Assembly: GCA_049600855.1 (NCBI GenBank)
Contig: JBMYQA010000226.1
Location: 1 to 10,190 of the forward strand
Length of the DNA: 10,190 nt
Direction: 5' to 3'
DNA from: JBMYQA01 sp049600855
GTDB lineage: Bacteria > Bacteroidota > Bacteroidia > Cytophagales > Flammeovirgaceae
Of the stretch, positions 1 to 6,711 are shown piece by piece. Each line of letters opens with the position of its first letter. Position 1 is the first letter of the stretch. The notes beneath the pieces were generated by a model. It saw only the letters and a program-made list of their open reading frames with translations. It was not told the DNA's origin and made no database searches. Position numbers and translations under genes: made by a program.

Positions 1-228
1 TATAATCAACTGATTATTAGATAGTTATAATTTTACTTTTTTTGGCTGGTAGCGAGGTTCTTCCTCGTCAACACTTGATCAAAAAAGAACCGCAGCGGCG
101 GACCGTAAACAACAGGGGCGACTTTCGCAAAATCTGATCCTGCTTACGCACACATCCCCCCACCCGTTCCACGTTGGCTCGGCAGATTTTCGAGCCAATA
201 CGCTCTATTCGTATTTAGAGTTATTTGG
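1..228. other. GC-rich intergenic stretch with hairpins upstream of the ATPase operon
   Basis: No convincing gene is seen here. The part from about 60 to 200 is clearly richer in G+C (33 of 60 bases in the line 121-180, counted by hand) than the ATPase gene that follows (14-17 of 60 in the lines 481-600). It contains a small hairpin, CGAGG/CCTCG at 53-57 and 63-67, and an 8-bp inverted repeat at 174-198 that is listed separately. The promoter of the ATPase operon must lie here or before the window, but no clear Bacteroidota-type -33/-7 pair could be assigned. Confidence 0.6.
174..198. repeat. 8-bp perfect inverted repeat 30 bp before the ATPase gene
   Basis: TTGGCTCG (174-181) and CGAGCCAA (191-198) are perfectly complementary around a 9-base loop. 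The same 3' segment can instead pair with an upstream stretch: AAAATCTG (129-136) with CAGATTTT (183-190). That pairing extends to TCG (125-127) with CGA (191-193) if C128 is bulged out. So there are two mutually exclusive pairings. What is seen is the complementarity. Whether it works as an attenuator, an operator, a recombination site or a decayed repeat cannot be told. Confidence 0.6.
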
Positions 229-1368
229 ATGTTACTAAGCAAATTCAATAGCTATATTGTGATAGAAAATTTATCCATAAAAAACTTTAAAAATCTCCAA
301 GATTTAGAAATTCAAAATTTTGGAAAGGTTAATCTTATTACAGGAAAAAATAATACGGGTAAGTCGTCTTTATTGGAAGCTATTGCTTTGTATGTGAATG
401 ATGGCAATCCTGCTGAATTGTTTAAAATTCTAGATTATAGAGAAGAAATTAATTTATATAATCTAATAAACAGAAACCTTAATATCACATTAGAGCAATA
501 TAACCTGAATGCTATCGCATCTATATTTACCAATAGATTATTGAATTCTAAAATACATATAACAGCTAAAGAAGATGGTATATTACAAAATTTCGCATTA
601 AGGTTTGCCAATTACGTTCATGAACATTCGACAGGAAATAATCCAATAACAAAAACCATAGTAGACGATTTTAACCCTGTTCATCCTAATTATCTTCTAG
701 GGTTAGAAACAATTAAAGGCTCAATACATACTTTATATTATTTAAGCAAGGATTTAAGCCAGCAGATTGCATCTAGGCCAATAGGGGGGACTTCACCCAT
801 ATCCTATCAATTTATTACTTCGTCGGGTAATTTGAATCACCACTATAGCGGTGAACTTTGGGATAATATTATTTTAACAGATAAAGAAATATCAGTAATT
901 AATGCACTTAAAATAATAGAACCTACAGTTGAAAGGCTGGCCTTTAAAAGTGACCCTTTAAATGGAAGAAGAGCGGTTATCAAACTTCAAAATATTCCAA
1001 ATGTATTCCCCATCAAAAGCATGGGTGATGGAATCAATCGAATCCTACACATCATCTTAGCTGCTGTAAATGCTGAAAATGGTTATTTATTGATTGATGA
1101 GTTTGAGAATGGATTGCACCATTCAGTTCAAGAGAAACTGTGGGAGATTATTTTCAAGTTAGCTGATGAGTTAAATATTCAAGTATTTGCTACTACCCAT
1201 AGTAACGACTGTATTTATGGCTTTGAGGGTGCACTAAATTCATTTAAAGATAAAGAGGCTAAAGGAAAACTAATCAGATTAGAGCGCAAGGGAGATCAAA
1301 TCAAAGAAGTTTCCTTTACTGCTAACGAATTAAGAATTGCCACAAATGAAGATATTGAGATTAGATAA
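229..1368 (+). CDS. OLD/RecF-like AAA-family ATPase (AAA_15/AAA_21 type)
   Basis: This is an ABC-type SMC/OLD-like ATPase of 379 residues. Visible motifs are an N-terminal strand pair typical of the family (about 12-36), Walker A GKNNTGKS at 39-46, a signature-like SMGDG at 264-268, Walker B LLIDEFENGLH at 287-297 with D290/E291, and an ATTHSND segment with H324 near the C-terminus. It has no TOPRIM domain of its own; a TOPRIM-like protein is encoded 5 bp downstream. In OLD nucleases and PARIS-type systems such ATPases form assemblies that sense a trigger and control a partner nuclease. That role is inferred here. The ATG at 229 is used, but a GTG at 259 would give a start closer to the usual family N-terminus. 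The gene is markedly AT-rich compared with the flanks, which suggests acquisition. Confidence 0.9.
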   Translation: MLLSKFNSYIVIENLSIKNFKNLQDLEIQNFGKVNLITGKNNTGKSSLLEAIALYVNDGNPAELFKILDYREEINLYNLINRNLNITLEQYNLNAIASIFTNRLLNSKIHITAKEDGILQNFALRFANYVHEHSTGNNPITKTIVDDFNPVHPNYLLGLETIKGSIHTLYYLSKDLSQQIASRPIGGTSPISYQFITSSGNLNHHYSGELWDNIILTDKEISVINALKIIEPTVERLAFKSDPLNGRRAVIKLQNIPNVFPIKSMGDGINRILHIILAAVNAENGYLLIDEFENGLHHSVQEKLWEIIFKLADELNIQVFATTHSNDCIYGFEGALNSFKDKEAKGKLIRLERKGDQIKEVSFTANELRIATNEDIEIR

Positions 1369-1373
1369 AAACC

Positions 1374-2000
1374 ATGGCTAAAAGAAAAAAATTACCCAAA
1401 CAGCTATTAGTAGAAGGGAAAGATGATCAACATGTAATTTGGGCTTTGTGTGAAAAATTTCAATTACCCCAAACATTCCAAGTAGAGGATTGTGGGGGCA
1501 TTGATAATTTATTTGAACAAATACCAGTACGGCTTAAAGCAAGCGATCTTAATACGTTAGGAATTATAATTGATGCTGATATCGATTTAATCAAAAGGTG
1601 GCAAACCATAACTCAACAACTGCTTCCTACTTTTTCTAGCTTGCCAACAAATCTTCCCAAAGAAGGATTAGTTCACCAAGAAGATGATAAAAAGGTAGGA
1701 GTGTGGATTATGCCTAATAATAATCTTTCGGGTATGCTGGAAGATTTTATCCAATTTTTAGTTCCTGATGAAGATCAACTCATGCCCATTGTTCAACAAC
1801 ACATTGCCGATATTGAAGCGAGAAAGCTTCAAAAATATAAAACAACTTTTCATTCAAAAGCAGAAATTCATTCTTGGCTTGCCTTACAAGAAGATCCTGG
1901 AACACCTTTTGGGTTAAGCATTACTAAAAGGTATCTCACTGTTGATAAAGAACAATGTCAACTTTTTGTGAATTGGCTAAGGCAATTATTTGCAGCTTAA
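1374..2000 (+). CDS. DUF3226 TOPRIM-like protein, partner of the upstream ATPase
   Basis: This 208-residue protein has the features of the DUF3226 family, a TOPRIM-like fold. The N-terminal LLVEGKDD (11-18) carries the conserved glutamate E14. IIIDADID (64-71) supplies the DxD pair D67/D69. A family-typical block follows, WIMPNN at 111-116 with G120 and E123-D124. The C-terminal part contains SKAEIHSWLA at 161-170, GLSITKRYL at 180-188 and a final WLRQLF. E plus DxD is the metal-binding pattern of TOPRIM nucleases and primases, so metal-dependent nucleic acid cleavage is plausible but unproven. The gene lies 5 bp behind the ATPase and is surely cotranscribed with it. Gene order ATPase then TOPRIM mirrors the domain order inside OLD/GajA proteins, so the pair may be a split OLD-type system. 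Confidence 0.85.
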   Translation: MAKRKKLPKQLLVEGKDDQHVIWALCEKFQLPQTFQVEDCGGIDNLFEQIPVRLKASDLNTLGIIIDADIDLIKRWQTITQQLLPTFSSLPTNLPKEGLVHQEDDKKVGVWIMPNNNLSGMLEDFIQFLVPDEDQLMPIVQQHIADIEARKLQKYKTTFHSKAEIHSWLALQEDPGTPFGLSITKRYLTVDKEQCQLFVNWLRQLFAA

Positions 2001-2013
2001 CCGAATCCTATCT

Positions 2014-2904
2014 ATGAGAGCTGTAGACTTTAAGCATTCAATTGTATTACTGATCCTTGCTTTTTCTCTTCCCTCCTGCACCCACAATGCCACAAAAATT
2101 ATTGGGAAATGGGAAAGTGCAGATGCAGAAACGGAAATTAGAGCGCAAACCTTGTCATTTAACTATAAGCAGGGCATGTATTGGCATATTTCTGCTACGG
2201 ATAGCATGCGCTATCGCTACGATGTGGAAGGTGAGAAACTACTGACCATGAATCGCTATGGACTTTTCAATTACCATATCTTAAAGCTTTCTAAAAAGCA
2301 GCTCATTCTCCAACATGAGGAAGATGCGAGTCAGGTATTTCGTTTTAAACGCAAGGAAAAATACCCCCGACCTCCAAAAAAGAAGAAAAATGCCCCTCAC
2401 ATTCCCGTTGAAAAAGACATCTATGATTTGATTTATGCCTTAACAGGTCCCAATGTGGAGGTTCGTCTTAAAAACCTATTGGATGAATTTCAGGAAGGAG
2501 ATTACGTCACGACCAAAACCTTATATCACCTCACAGGTGTTTCCGCCTATAAAAAACGGGGCGAATTGCCCGATGCGGCCAGTCATCGCAACGTCATTAC
2601 CAAAATCCAAAAAATAGAACGGATCGGTGATCAATTTCGGGCAACGTTGGCGAATGATGAAGACATTGATGCGGCGATCCCAATTTACAAACGAAAAGGG
2701 GAGAAGCGAGAAATCCAGCGCGTATTGGATGTGCATATTGAGAAAAACGCCGTGATTCGCATTCAGTCGGACGAGCGCCACGTTAAAATTGACATTGATG
2801 GCGTAAGAATTGGCAAAGGCTGGTTTAAGATTGGCATTCCGACCCTAACCATCTCAGGAGATTACGGCCGTCTACTTGGCTTGCGCTTTTACTTGGCTCG
2901 GTAG
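2014..2904 (+). CDS. Lipoprotein with lipocalin-like N-terminal part, function unknown
   Basis: With the ATG at 2014 the product is 296 residues. It starts with a lipoprotein signal: a hydrophobic stretch 10-19, then LPSC with the lipidated cysteine at 22. A TTG at 1990 would overlap the preceding gene and place eight extra residues before the signal, so it is rejected. Residues about 28-115 (IIGKWES, then alternating strands ending in FRFKRKEKY) resemble a lipocalin-like lipoprotein domain of Bacteroidota. A basic, proline-rich linker (about 116-127) leads to a C-terminal half that I do not recognise, rich in charged beta strands. The gene begins 13 bp after the TOPRIM gene and so is probably in the same operon. 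Its G+C (about 40-48% in sampled lines) is higher than that of the ATPase gene, so it may be an older resident rather than part of the module. Confidence 0.75.
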   Translation: MRAVDFKHSIVLLILAFSLPSCTHNATKIIGKWESADAETEIRAQTLSFNYKQGMYWHISATDSMRYRYDVEGEKLLTMNRYGLFNYHILKLSKKQLILQHEEDASQVFRFKRKEKYPRPPKKKKNAPHIPVEKDIYDLIYALTGPNVEVRLKNLLDEFQEGDYVTTKTLYHLTGVSAYKKRGELPDAASHRNVITKIQKIERIGDQFRATLANDEDIDAAIPIYKRKGEKREIQRVLDVHIEKNAVIRIQSDERHVKIDIDGVRIGKGWFKIGIPTLTISGDYGRLLGLRFYLAR

Positions 2905-2993
2905 CACTCAAGGCAGATACCAAGTCATAGCCTACTAGATAATTTGGAATTATAAGTACAGAAAATTAGCATCATGTGCAAGAAAAATTAACA

Positions 2994-3030
2994 TAACAAG
3001 TACATTTATACATTCGTGGTGTGTAATTAG
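2994..3030 (+). repeat. Spacer element, copy 1, just before the esterase gene
   Basis: The segment begins TAACAAGTACAT and ends GTGTAATTAG, six bases before the ATG at 3037. It matches the element at 4925-4962: 16 of the 18 bases after the initial T agree (AACA[A/G]GTACAT[T/C]TATACA), and the second halves align with one gap and several mismatches. Such a shared junction before two neighbouring single genes suggests a cassette boundary, a mobile repeat or a shared promoter region. Confidence 0.5.
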
Positions 3031-3036
3031 AAAAAA

Positions 3037-4815
3037 ATGAAACGAATACTGGTTTTTATAGTTTGTTTATTTCTTACAAAAATTGCATTTAGCCAACAAC
3101 GGCTAAACCTTGATTTTGAAAAGGAAAGTGTTGAGGGAGTTTCGCGCCCATGGGGGTGGGCTTTAGATGCTTGGGGAACCAATGTGTTTTCTATGGACAC
3201 GACTAACGTGAAAAGTGGAAAATTTAGTTTGAAAGTAAGCACAGATTCGTTAATCGAACAATTACCTGCATTACAATATAATTTGGAGCCTTTTTTTATT
3301 TCAGGAAAGGTTCTCTCCCTAAAAGGAAATATCCAATCTCAAATAAAGCAAGGGAAATCTTACATCTCAGCAGGTTTTGTATCGGTCAACAAGGAGAACA
3401 ACTATATTGATTCTTCTAAAGTCATTTATGAAATCAATGCGGACTCAAATGGTTGGAAGACATTTGAAACTTCCTTTACAATACCTGAAAATGTTACTTC
3501 TGTTTTTCTAAAAATAGGTTTTGAAGGCAAAGGGACAGTTTGGTACGATAACCTTCGCTTAATCATAAATGGTAAAACCTATGAAAGCCTTCCTGTTGCA
3601 GATACGTTGTCTGTTTCACAATTGGAGTGGATCATAGGTAATTCTTTACCATTCGACTTGATTCCAAAGGAAAGCAATTCAATGGTTGATTTCAGTTTTC
3701 TTCGATCTGCATTTGGTAATTCCAGAATCGTTGCTTTGGGAGAATCCACTCATGGTACAAGTGAGTTTTTCACACTAAAATATCAGGTGTTCAGATATGC
3801 GGTAGAGCAACTTGGTTTTCGAGTTTTCGCTCTTGAAGATAATCAATTAGCTTGTGAAAAGGTAAATCAATATGTACTTGGAAAATTAGATATTCGAGCA
3901 GAAGAAGCGATGTCTCACTTATTTGCCGTATGGTATACCCAAGAGATGAAAGCGATGATTGAGTGGATTAAGGAATGGAACATTAGCCACCAAGATGCTC
4001 CTGTTTACTTTGCTGGCTTTGATATGCAAGATTATAAACTTCCATTGAAAGCGGTTACTGAGTTTTTAAAGGAACGTAACCGTGAGTTATTATCAGAAAT
4101 AGAGGGGTTCGAGTCATTTGCAAGTAATACTTTTGCTGCCAGTGATTCAATAAAGCGACATTGGCTCAACAGGATAAAAAAACTCTATCAAGCAATTGAA
4201 ACAGCATCAGATGGCTCTAAGCAAGATAAAATTGAATTACAACATGTAAAATTGTTGCAACAGTTTACCGAAAATGTGCTAAAAGGTCATTGGTCGCTGT
4301 ATCGAGATGAAGCCATGGCGGAGAACATAAAGTGGCTCGGAACTGTAAAGTATCCGAAAGATAAAATTTTTGTATGGGCACACGATGTACATGTCTCAAA
4401 ATCCTTTCATCCTAATGAGTCTCATAACCTGAACTATGGTATTGCCATGGGAAACTTTTTAAGAAAAACCATGGGAGATGATTATAAGTCGTACGGACTT
4501 ATGACTTATTCTGGAGCCTATTTAGCACTAAAATCATATACGAATTACGAAAGAGTAAATGCTCCTTTGTATTTAGCCCCAAAGGGATCACTTGAGGAGG
4601 CTTTACATCAGGTGTCACTCAAAACCAAGCAAAAAAATCTCTTTCTAAATTTTCAGGACTCGGTTGAATGGTTACAACGTCCTCTTCCATTTAGGTTTGC
4701 AAACCATGTAACTATAGACTACGGATTTTGGCAAAGGATTAGTCTTCCTTTTCAGTTTGATGGGGTGTTTTTTATTGATGAAACAAATCCATCAAACTAT
4801 TTGAATGAAAAGTAA
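3037..4815 (+). CDS. Secreted erythromycin-esterase-superfamily hydrolase with N-terminal beta domain
   Basis: The 592-residue product starts with a Sec signal peptide (hydrophobic 4-14, cleavage likely after AFS at 17-19). Residues about 20-190 form an extra domain rich in beta strands, with a pattern (NLDFE, SGKFSLKV, a late VWYDNLRL) like carbohydrate-binding or galactose-binding jelly rolls. The rest is an erythromycin-esterase (EreA/EreB) domain. ALGESTHGTSEFF at 233-245 carries the conserved E236 and H239, and WAHDVHV at 447-453 carries H449 and H452, matching the His pair with spacing 3 in EreB. The key residues look intact, so hydrolysis of an ester or lactone is likely, but most family members are not macrolide esterases and no resistance should be assumed. 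The gene stands alone between long spacers. Confidence 0.88.
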   Translation: MKRILVFIVCLFLTKIAFSQQRLNLDFEKESVEGVSRPWGWALDAWGTNVFSMDTTNVKSGKFSLKVSTDSLIEQLPALQYNLEPFFISGKVLSLKGNIQSQIKQGKSYISAGFVSVNKENNYIDSSKVIYEINADSNGWKTFETSFTIPENVTSVFLKIGFEGKGTVWYDNLRLIINGKTYESLPVADTLSVSQLEWIIGNSLPFDLIPKESNSMVDFSFLRSAFGNSRIVALGESTHGTSEFFTLKYQVFRYAVEQLGFRVFALEDNQLACEKVNQYVLGKLDIRAEEAMSHLFAVWYTQEMKAMIEWIKEWNISHQDAPVYFAGFDMQDYKLPLKAVTEFLKERNRELLSEIEGFESFASNTFAASDSIKRHWLNRIKKLYQAIETASDGSKQDKIELQHVKLLQQFTENVLKGHWSLYRDEAMAENIKWLGTVKYPKDKIFVWAHDVHVSKSFHPNESHNLNYGIAMGNFLRKTMGDDYKSYGLMTYSGAYLALKSYTNYERVNAPLYLAPKGSLEEALHQVSLKTKQKNLFLNFQDSVEWLQRPLPFRFANHVTIDYGFWQRISLPFQFDGVFFIDETNPSNYLNEK

Positions 4816-4962
4816 CTATAGAACTTGACCTTTACGTATAAAGAAACAACCAGATTCAAAGTCCGCTGGAGCATTTGGATAGCTAGCTTGATGAAAGTAG
4901 TATTGTATATAGAGGAAATGAAGCTAACAGGTACATCTATACACGGGTTGTAGTGTATTAAT
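4816..4962. other. Intergenic spacer before the DUF433 gene
   Basis: This is a 147-bp stretch without a convincing gene. An open stretch 4822-4953 has no family likeness and runs through the repeated element at its right end, so it is not called. No strong terminator hairpin follows the esterase gene. Confidence 0.5.
4925..4962 (+). repeat. Spacer element, copy 2, directly before the DUF433 gene
   Basis: This is the second copy of the element at 2994-3030. It begins TAACAGGTACAT and ends GTGTATTAAT, touching the ATG at 4963. It contains a 6-bp inverted repeat, ATACAC/GTGTAT (4940-4945 and 4954-4959 approximately), around an 8-base loop. It is preceded by GC, giving GCTAACA, a motif also seen at the beginning of the spacer at 6444 (CGGCTAACATG). 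Confidence 0.5.
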
Positions 4963-5454
4963 ATGAGAAAAGAACTCATTATATCAACTGAAGACACTTT
5001 GAGTGGTGCTCCTAGATTAGATGGAAGGCGCTTAGATGTTGCACACCTAATAACTGGAATTACTGAGTTCGATAATGGCAACATGCAGTCTTATCAAGAT
5101 GACTTTGAGGTCACCACCAATCAAATTAGGCATGCGATTATGTATTGTATGGATGAAATTTGTGAACTAAAAGAAGTACCTGTTGCCTGTAATGGTTGTA
5201 GTAAGAAATTTGAAAAGGACATAAAAACGTGGGGCGAGTTTGTGCAAGAAATGGGAGGGATTGAACAGATTCAGACAGAAGATGATTCAATAATCAAGTT
5301 AGGTGAAAGTTCTATTCTGATGGGAGATTTGGAAGACTTTAAAGCGGAGTTCGAAGGAAGGAATATTTGGGAAATAGCAAAGAGGCTATATCACAACTTA
5401 AAAGAAGCTCTCAGTCTTCCTAATTCATATGAACAACTAATAAATGAAGATTGA
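4963..5454 (+). CDS. DUF433 domain protein with cysteine-containing C-terminal extension
   Basis: The first 67 or so residues fit the DUF433 pattern: IISTEDTLSGAPRLDGRRLDV at about 6-26, where the GxPRxxGxR core is recognisable, then a helical stretch ending in QIRHAIMYC at 54-62. DUF433 proteins are small, winged-helix-like and often act as antitoxins of PIN-type (DUF5615) toxins. No toxin gene is adjacent. At 163 residues this is about twice the usual length. The extension begins with C62, C67, C76 and C79 (the last two as CNGC), which could form a metal site, followed by an acidic, helical region I do not recognise. It may therefore be a DNA-binding or immunity-type protein rather than a classical antitoxin. 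Gene boundaries are clear; the function is open. Confidence 0.75.
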   Translation: MRKELIISTEDTLSGAPRLDGRRLDVAHLITGITEFDNGNMQSYQDDFEVTTNQIRHAIMYCMDEICELKEVPVACNGCSKKFEKDIKTWGEFVQEMGGIEQIQTEDDSIIKLGESSILMGDLEDFKAEFEGRNIWEIAKRLYHNLKEALSLPNSYEQLINED

Positions 5455-5479
5455 AAGACACATTACAAGGGATAATTAC

Positions 5480-5546
5480 GCATAACTTACAACTGCTGAG
5501 TTATTGGCAATTACACAAGGTGTTGCTATAACGTTAAATTTAAGCA
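5480..5546 (+). repeat. Hairpin-rich spacer with attC-like ends
   Basis: Two hairpins follow one another: ATAACT/AGTTAT (5482-5487 and 5499-5504), and GCAA/TTGC (5507-5510 and 5523-5526) enclosing CAC/GTG. The segment begins GCATAAC (5480-5486) and ends with GTTAAAT (5533-5539), which fits the GTTRRRY right-hand core of integron attC sites. GCATAAC fits the RYYYAAC left-hand core at six of seven positions. ATAACG plus ATTTAAGCA (5528-5533, 5538-5546) recurs at 7463-7479. The attC reading is an inference from short motifs. Confidence 0.35.
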
Positions 5547-5567
5547 TCGACCCTTTAAAAAAACAAA

Positions 5568-6443
5568 ATGAAACCCAAATTGATTATTGGTTGGTTTACC
5601 ATTCTTATTTCAATTTTAACTGCTTGTTTTTGGGCATATTGGGGGATTATTGAAAATTTTCATGAAGGATGGTATCACACTTCGTTAAAGCAGAATATCG
5701 TGCTGATGCTCTTTCAGTACTTAGCTCCCGTGATGATCACTGTGACGTTGTCACTGATGGCGATTTTCAGACATCGAATAGGTGCCGTCATATTTTTGGC
5801 CGTTGGCATTGCCCTATCCTTTTTTGTGAATAACCCAATTGCTTCCGTGCCTTTTATTATTCTTGGAACCTTATATTGGTTTAGTGACTTTTCACCTAAA
5901 AAATGGAAATATCGTTTAATCATCTTTTTGCCACTCTTAACGCTCATCATTTGTGGGATTGAACCTATCGTTCGATTAAGTGGGCGAATCAATGACGGAG
6001 ACTTTGGGATCAGAAAAATAGAACAGAATGGAATCTCATTGGTTTGGGCTCCGCAAGGCATCGGATGGCCAAGTGATGGTACAAATTGGCATGCAGCGGA
6101 TAGTATTTGTACTTATTTAAAAGAAGACGGTTTAAGCCTCGCTGCTGAGCCTCAACATATTTGGCGATTACCAACGGTCGAAGAAGCGGTTAAATCCATG
6201 CACCGGCATGGAGTGAATGCTAAAGGAAAACTAAACGCGGAAGGACACCCTGAGTATGCCGTGCGCCCAGATAAAGAAACCCCATTATGGAACCCCAATT
6301 CAAAGGTGATTTATTGGTGGACTAAAACAGAGATTGATGAAAAGCATGCATATATCATCGTGTATGATGGAAAAATTTGGAAAAGAAGAAAGAGTTTTGG
6401 GGCAAACTATTTAGGATTTAGAGCCGTGAAGGAAACGAAATAG
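5568..6443 (+). CDS. Membrane protein with C-terminal Lcl/DUF1566-like domain
   Basis: The 291-residue product has about five hydrophobic segments in its first half (roughly 5-25, 44-66, 70-87, 90-106 and 115-133). A soluble C-terminal domain starts near 145. It shows a pattern shared by Lcl_C/DUF1566 and related C-type-lectin/formylglycine-generating-enzyme-like folds: WAPQGIGWP at 160-168, a helix with C181, IWRLPTVEEAV at 198-208, IYWWTKTE at 248-255, AYIIVYDGK at 261-269 and a closing GFRAVK at 283-288. In lectin-like folds this sequence order marks the beta core and a ligand-binding face; no catalytic cysteine pair of true formylglycine-generating enzymes is evident. The combination of a membrane half with such a domain is unusual. 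The start follows an A-rich stretch and no Shine-Dalgarno sequence, as usual in Bacteroidota. Confidence 0.7.
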   Translation: MKPKLIIGWFTILISILTACFWAYWGIIENFHEGWYHTSLKQNIVLMLFQYLAPVMITVTLSLMAIFRHRIGAVIFLAVGIALSFFVNNPIASVPFIILGTLYWFSDFSPKKWKYRLIIFLPLLTLIICGIEPIVRLSGRINDGDFGIRKIEQNGISLVWAPQGIGWPSDGTNWHAADSICTYLKEDGLSLAAEPQHIWRLPTVEEAVKSMHRHGVNAKGKLNAEGHPEYAVRPDKETPLWNPNSKVIYWWTKTEIDEKHAYIIVYDGKIWKRRKSFGANYLGFRAVKETK

Positions 6444-6711
6444 AAACAACGGCTAACATGAATAGGTGAACTAGATATTTTGGTAGTTTATACTCGATCC
6501 GATGGTTTTGCAAAATTCTGATAATCAAACACATAAATTTTGCTAGTCAAAGTTTTGACTTAATTGTTGCACGTTTCTTTTTTGCTTAAAATTCGAAAGT
6601 TAAAAAACTTTCGATCATGGATTCAAGGCTTCTGAGCCTTGAATAGCAGATTTGATTGTTAAACCATCGGGTAGAGTAGGTAGTTTATTATACACTATTA
6701 ATCACAAGACA
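6444..6711. other. Structured 268-bp spacer: nested inverted repeats
   Basis: No gene is visible. CCGATGGTTT (6499-6508) is the exact reverse complement of AAACCATCGG (6661-6670), enclosing 152 bases. Inside lie four further perfect hairpins: GCAAAATT/AATTTTGC (6510-6517, 6536-6543), AGTCAAA/TTTGACT (6545-6551, 6554-6560), TCGAAAGTT/AACTTTCGA (6593-6601, 6606-6614) and ATTCAAGGCT/AGCCTTGAAT (6621-6630, 6635-6644). Outside the inverted repeat, GGTAGTTTATAC (6482-6493) recurs as GGTAGTTTATTATAC (6679-6693). The stretch could be a small non-autonomous mobile element, a structured RNA or a composite of REP-like repeats. Confidence 0.65.
6593..6650. repeat. Two-hairpin REP-like element, copy 1
   Basis: Hairpin A has a 9-bp stem with an AAAA loop (6593-6614). 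After the spacer TCATGG comes hairpin B with a 10-bp stem and a TCTG loop (6621-6644), followed by AGCAG. The layout and the flanks (GAT..TGG before hairpin B, AATAGCA after it) resemble the pair at 8680-8740. No T-run follows either hairpin, so these are not plain terminators. Confidence 0.5.

Noticed and set aside
1990..2013. TTG start at 1990 for the lipoprotein
   Set aside because: It would overlap the TOPRIM gene and put eight residues before a normal lipoprotein signal; the ATG at 2014 fits better.
2057..2781. Open frames overlapping the lipoprotein gene (2057-2245 plus, 2521-2781 minus)
   Set aside because: They are alternative-frame shadows of a gene with a clear lipoprotein signal.
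3037..4815. Macrolide resistance gene
   Set aside because: Only superfamily membership is visible; the extra domain, secretion and lack of resistance context do not support a resistance call.
4822..4953. Short open stretch before the DUF433 gene
   Set aside because: It is 44 codons including the stop, has no recognisable domain, and passes through the shared spacer element.
6652..6711. TTG start at 6652 for the dioxygenase
   Set aside because: The extra 20 residues precede a complete lipoprotein signal and would overlap the inverted repeat at 6661-6670.
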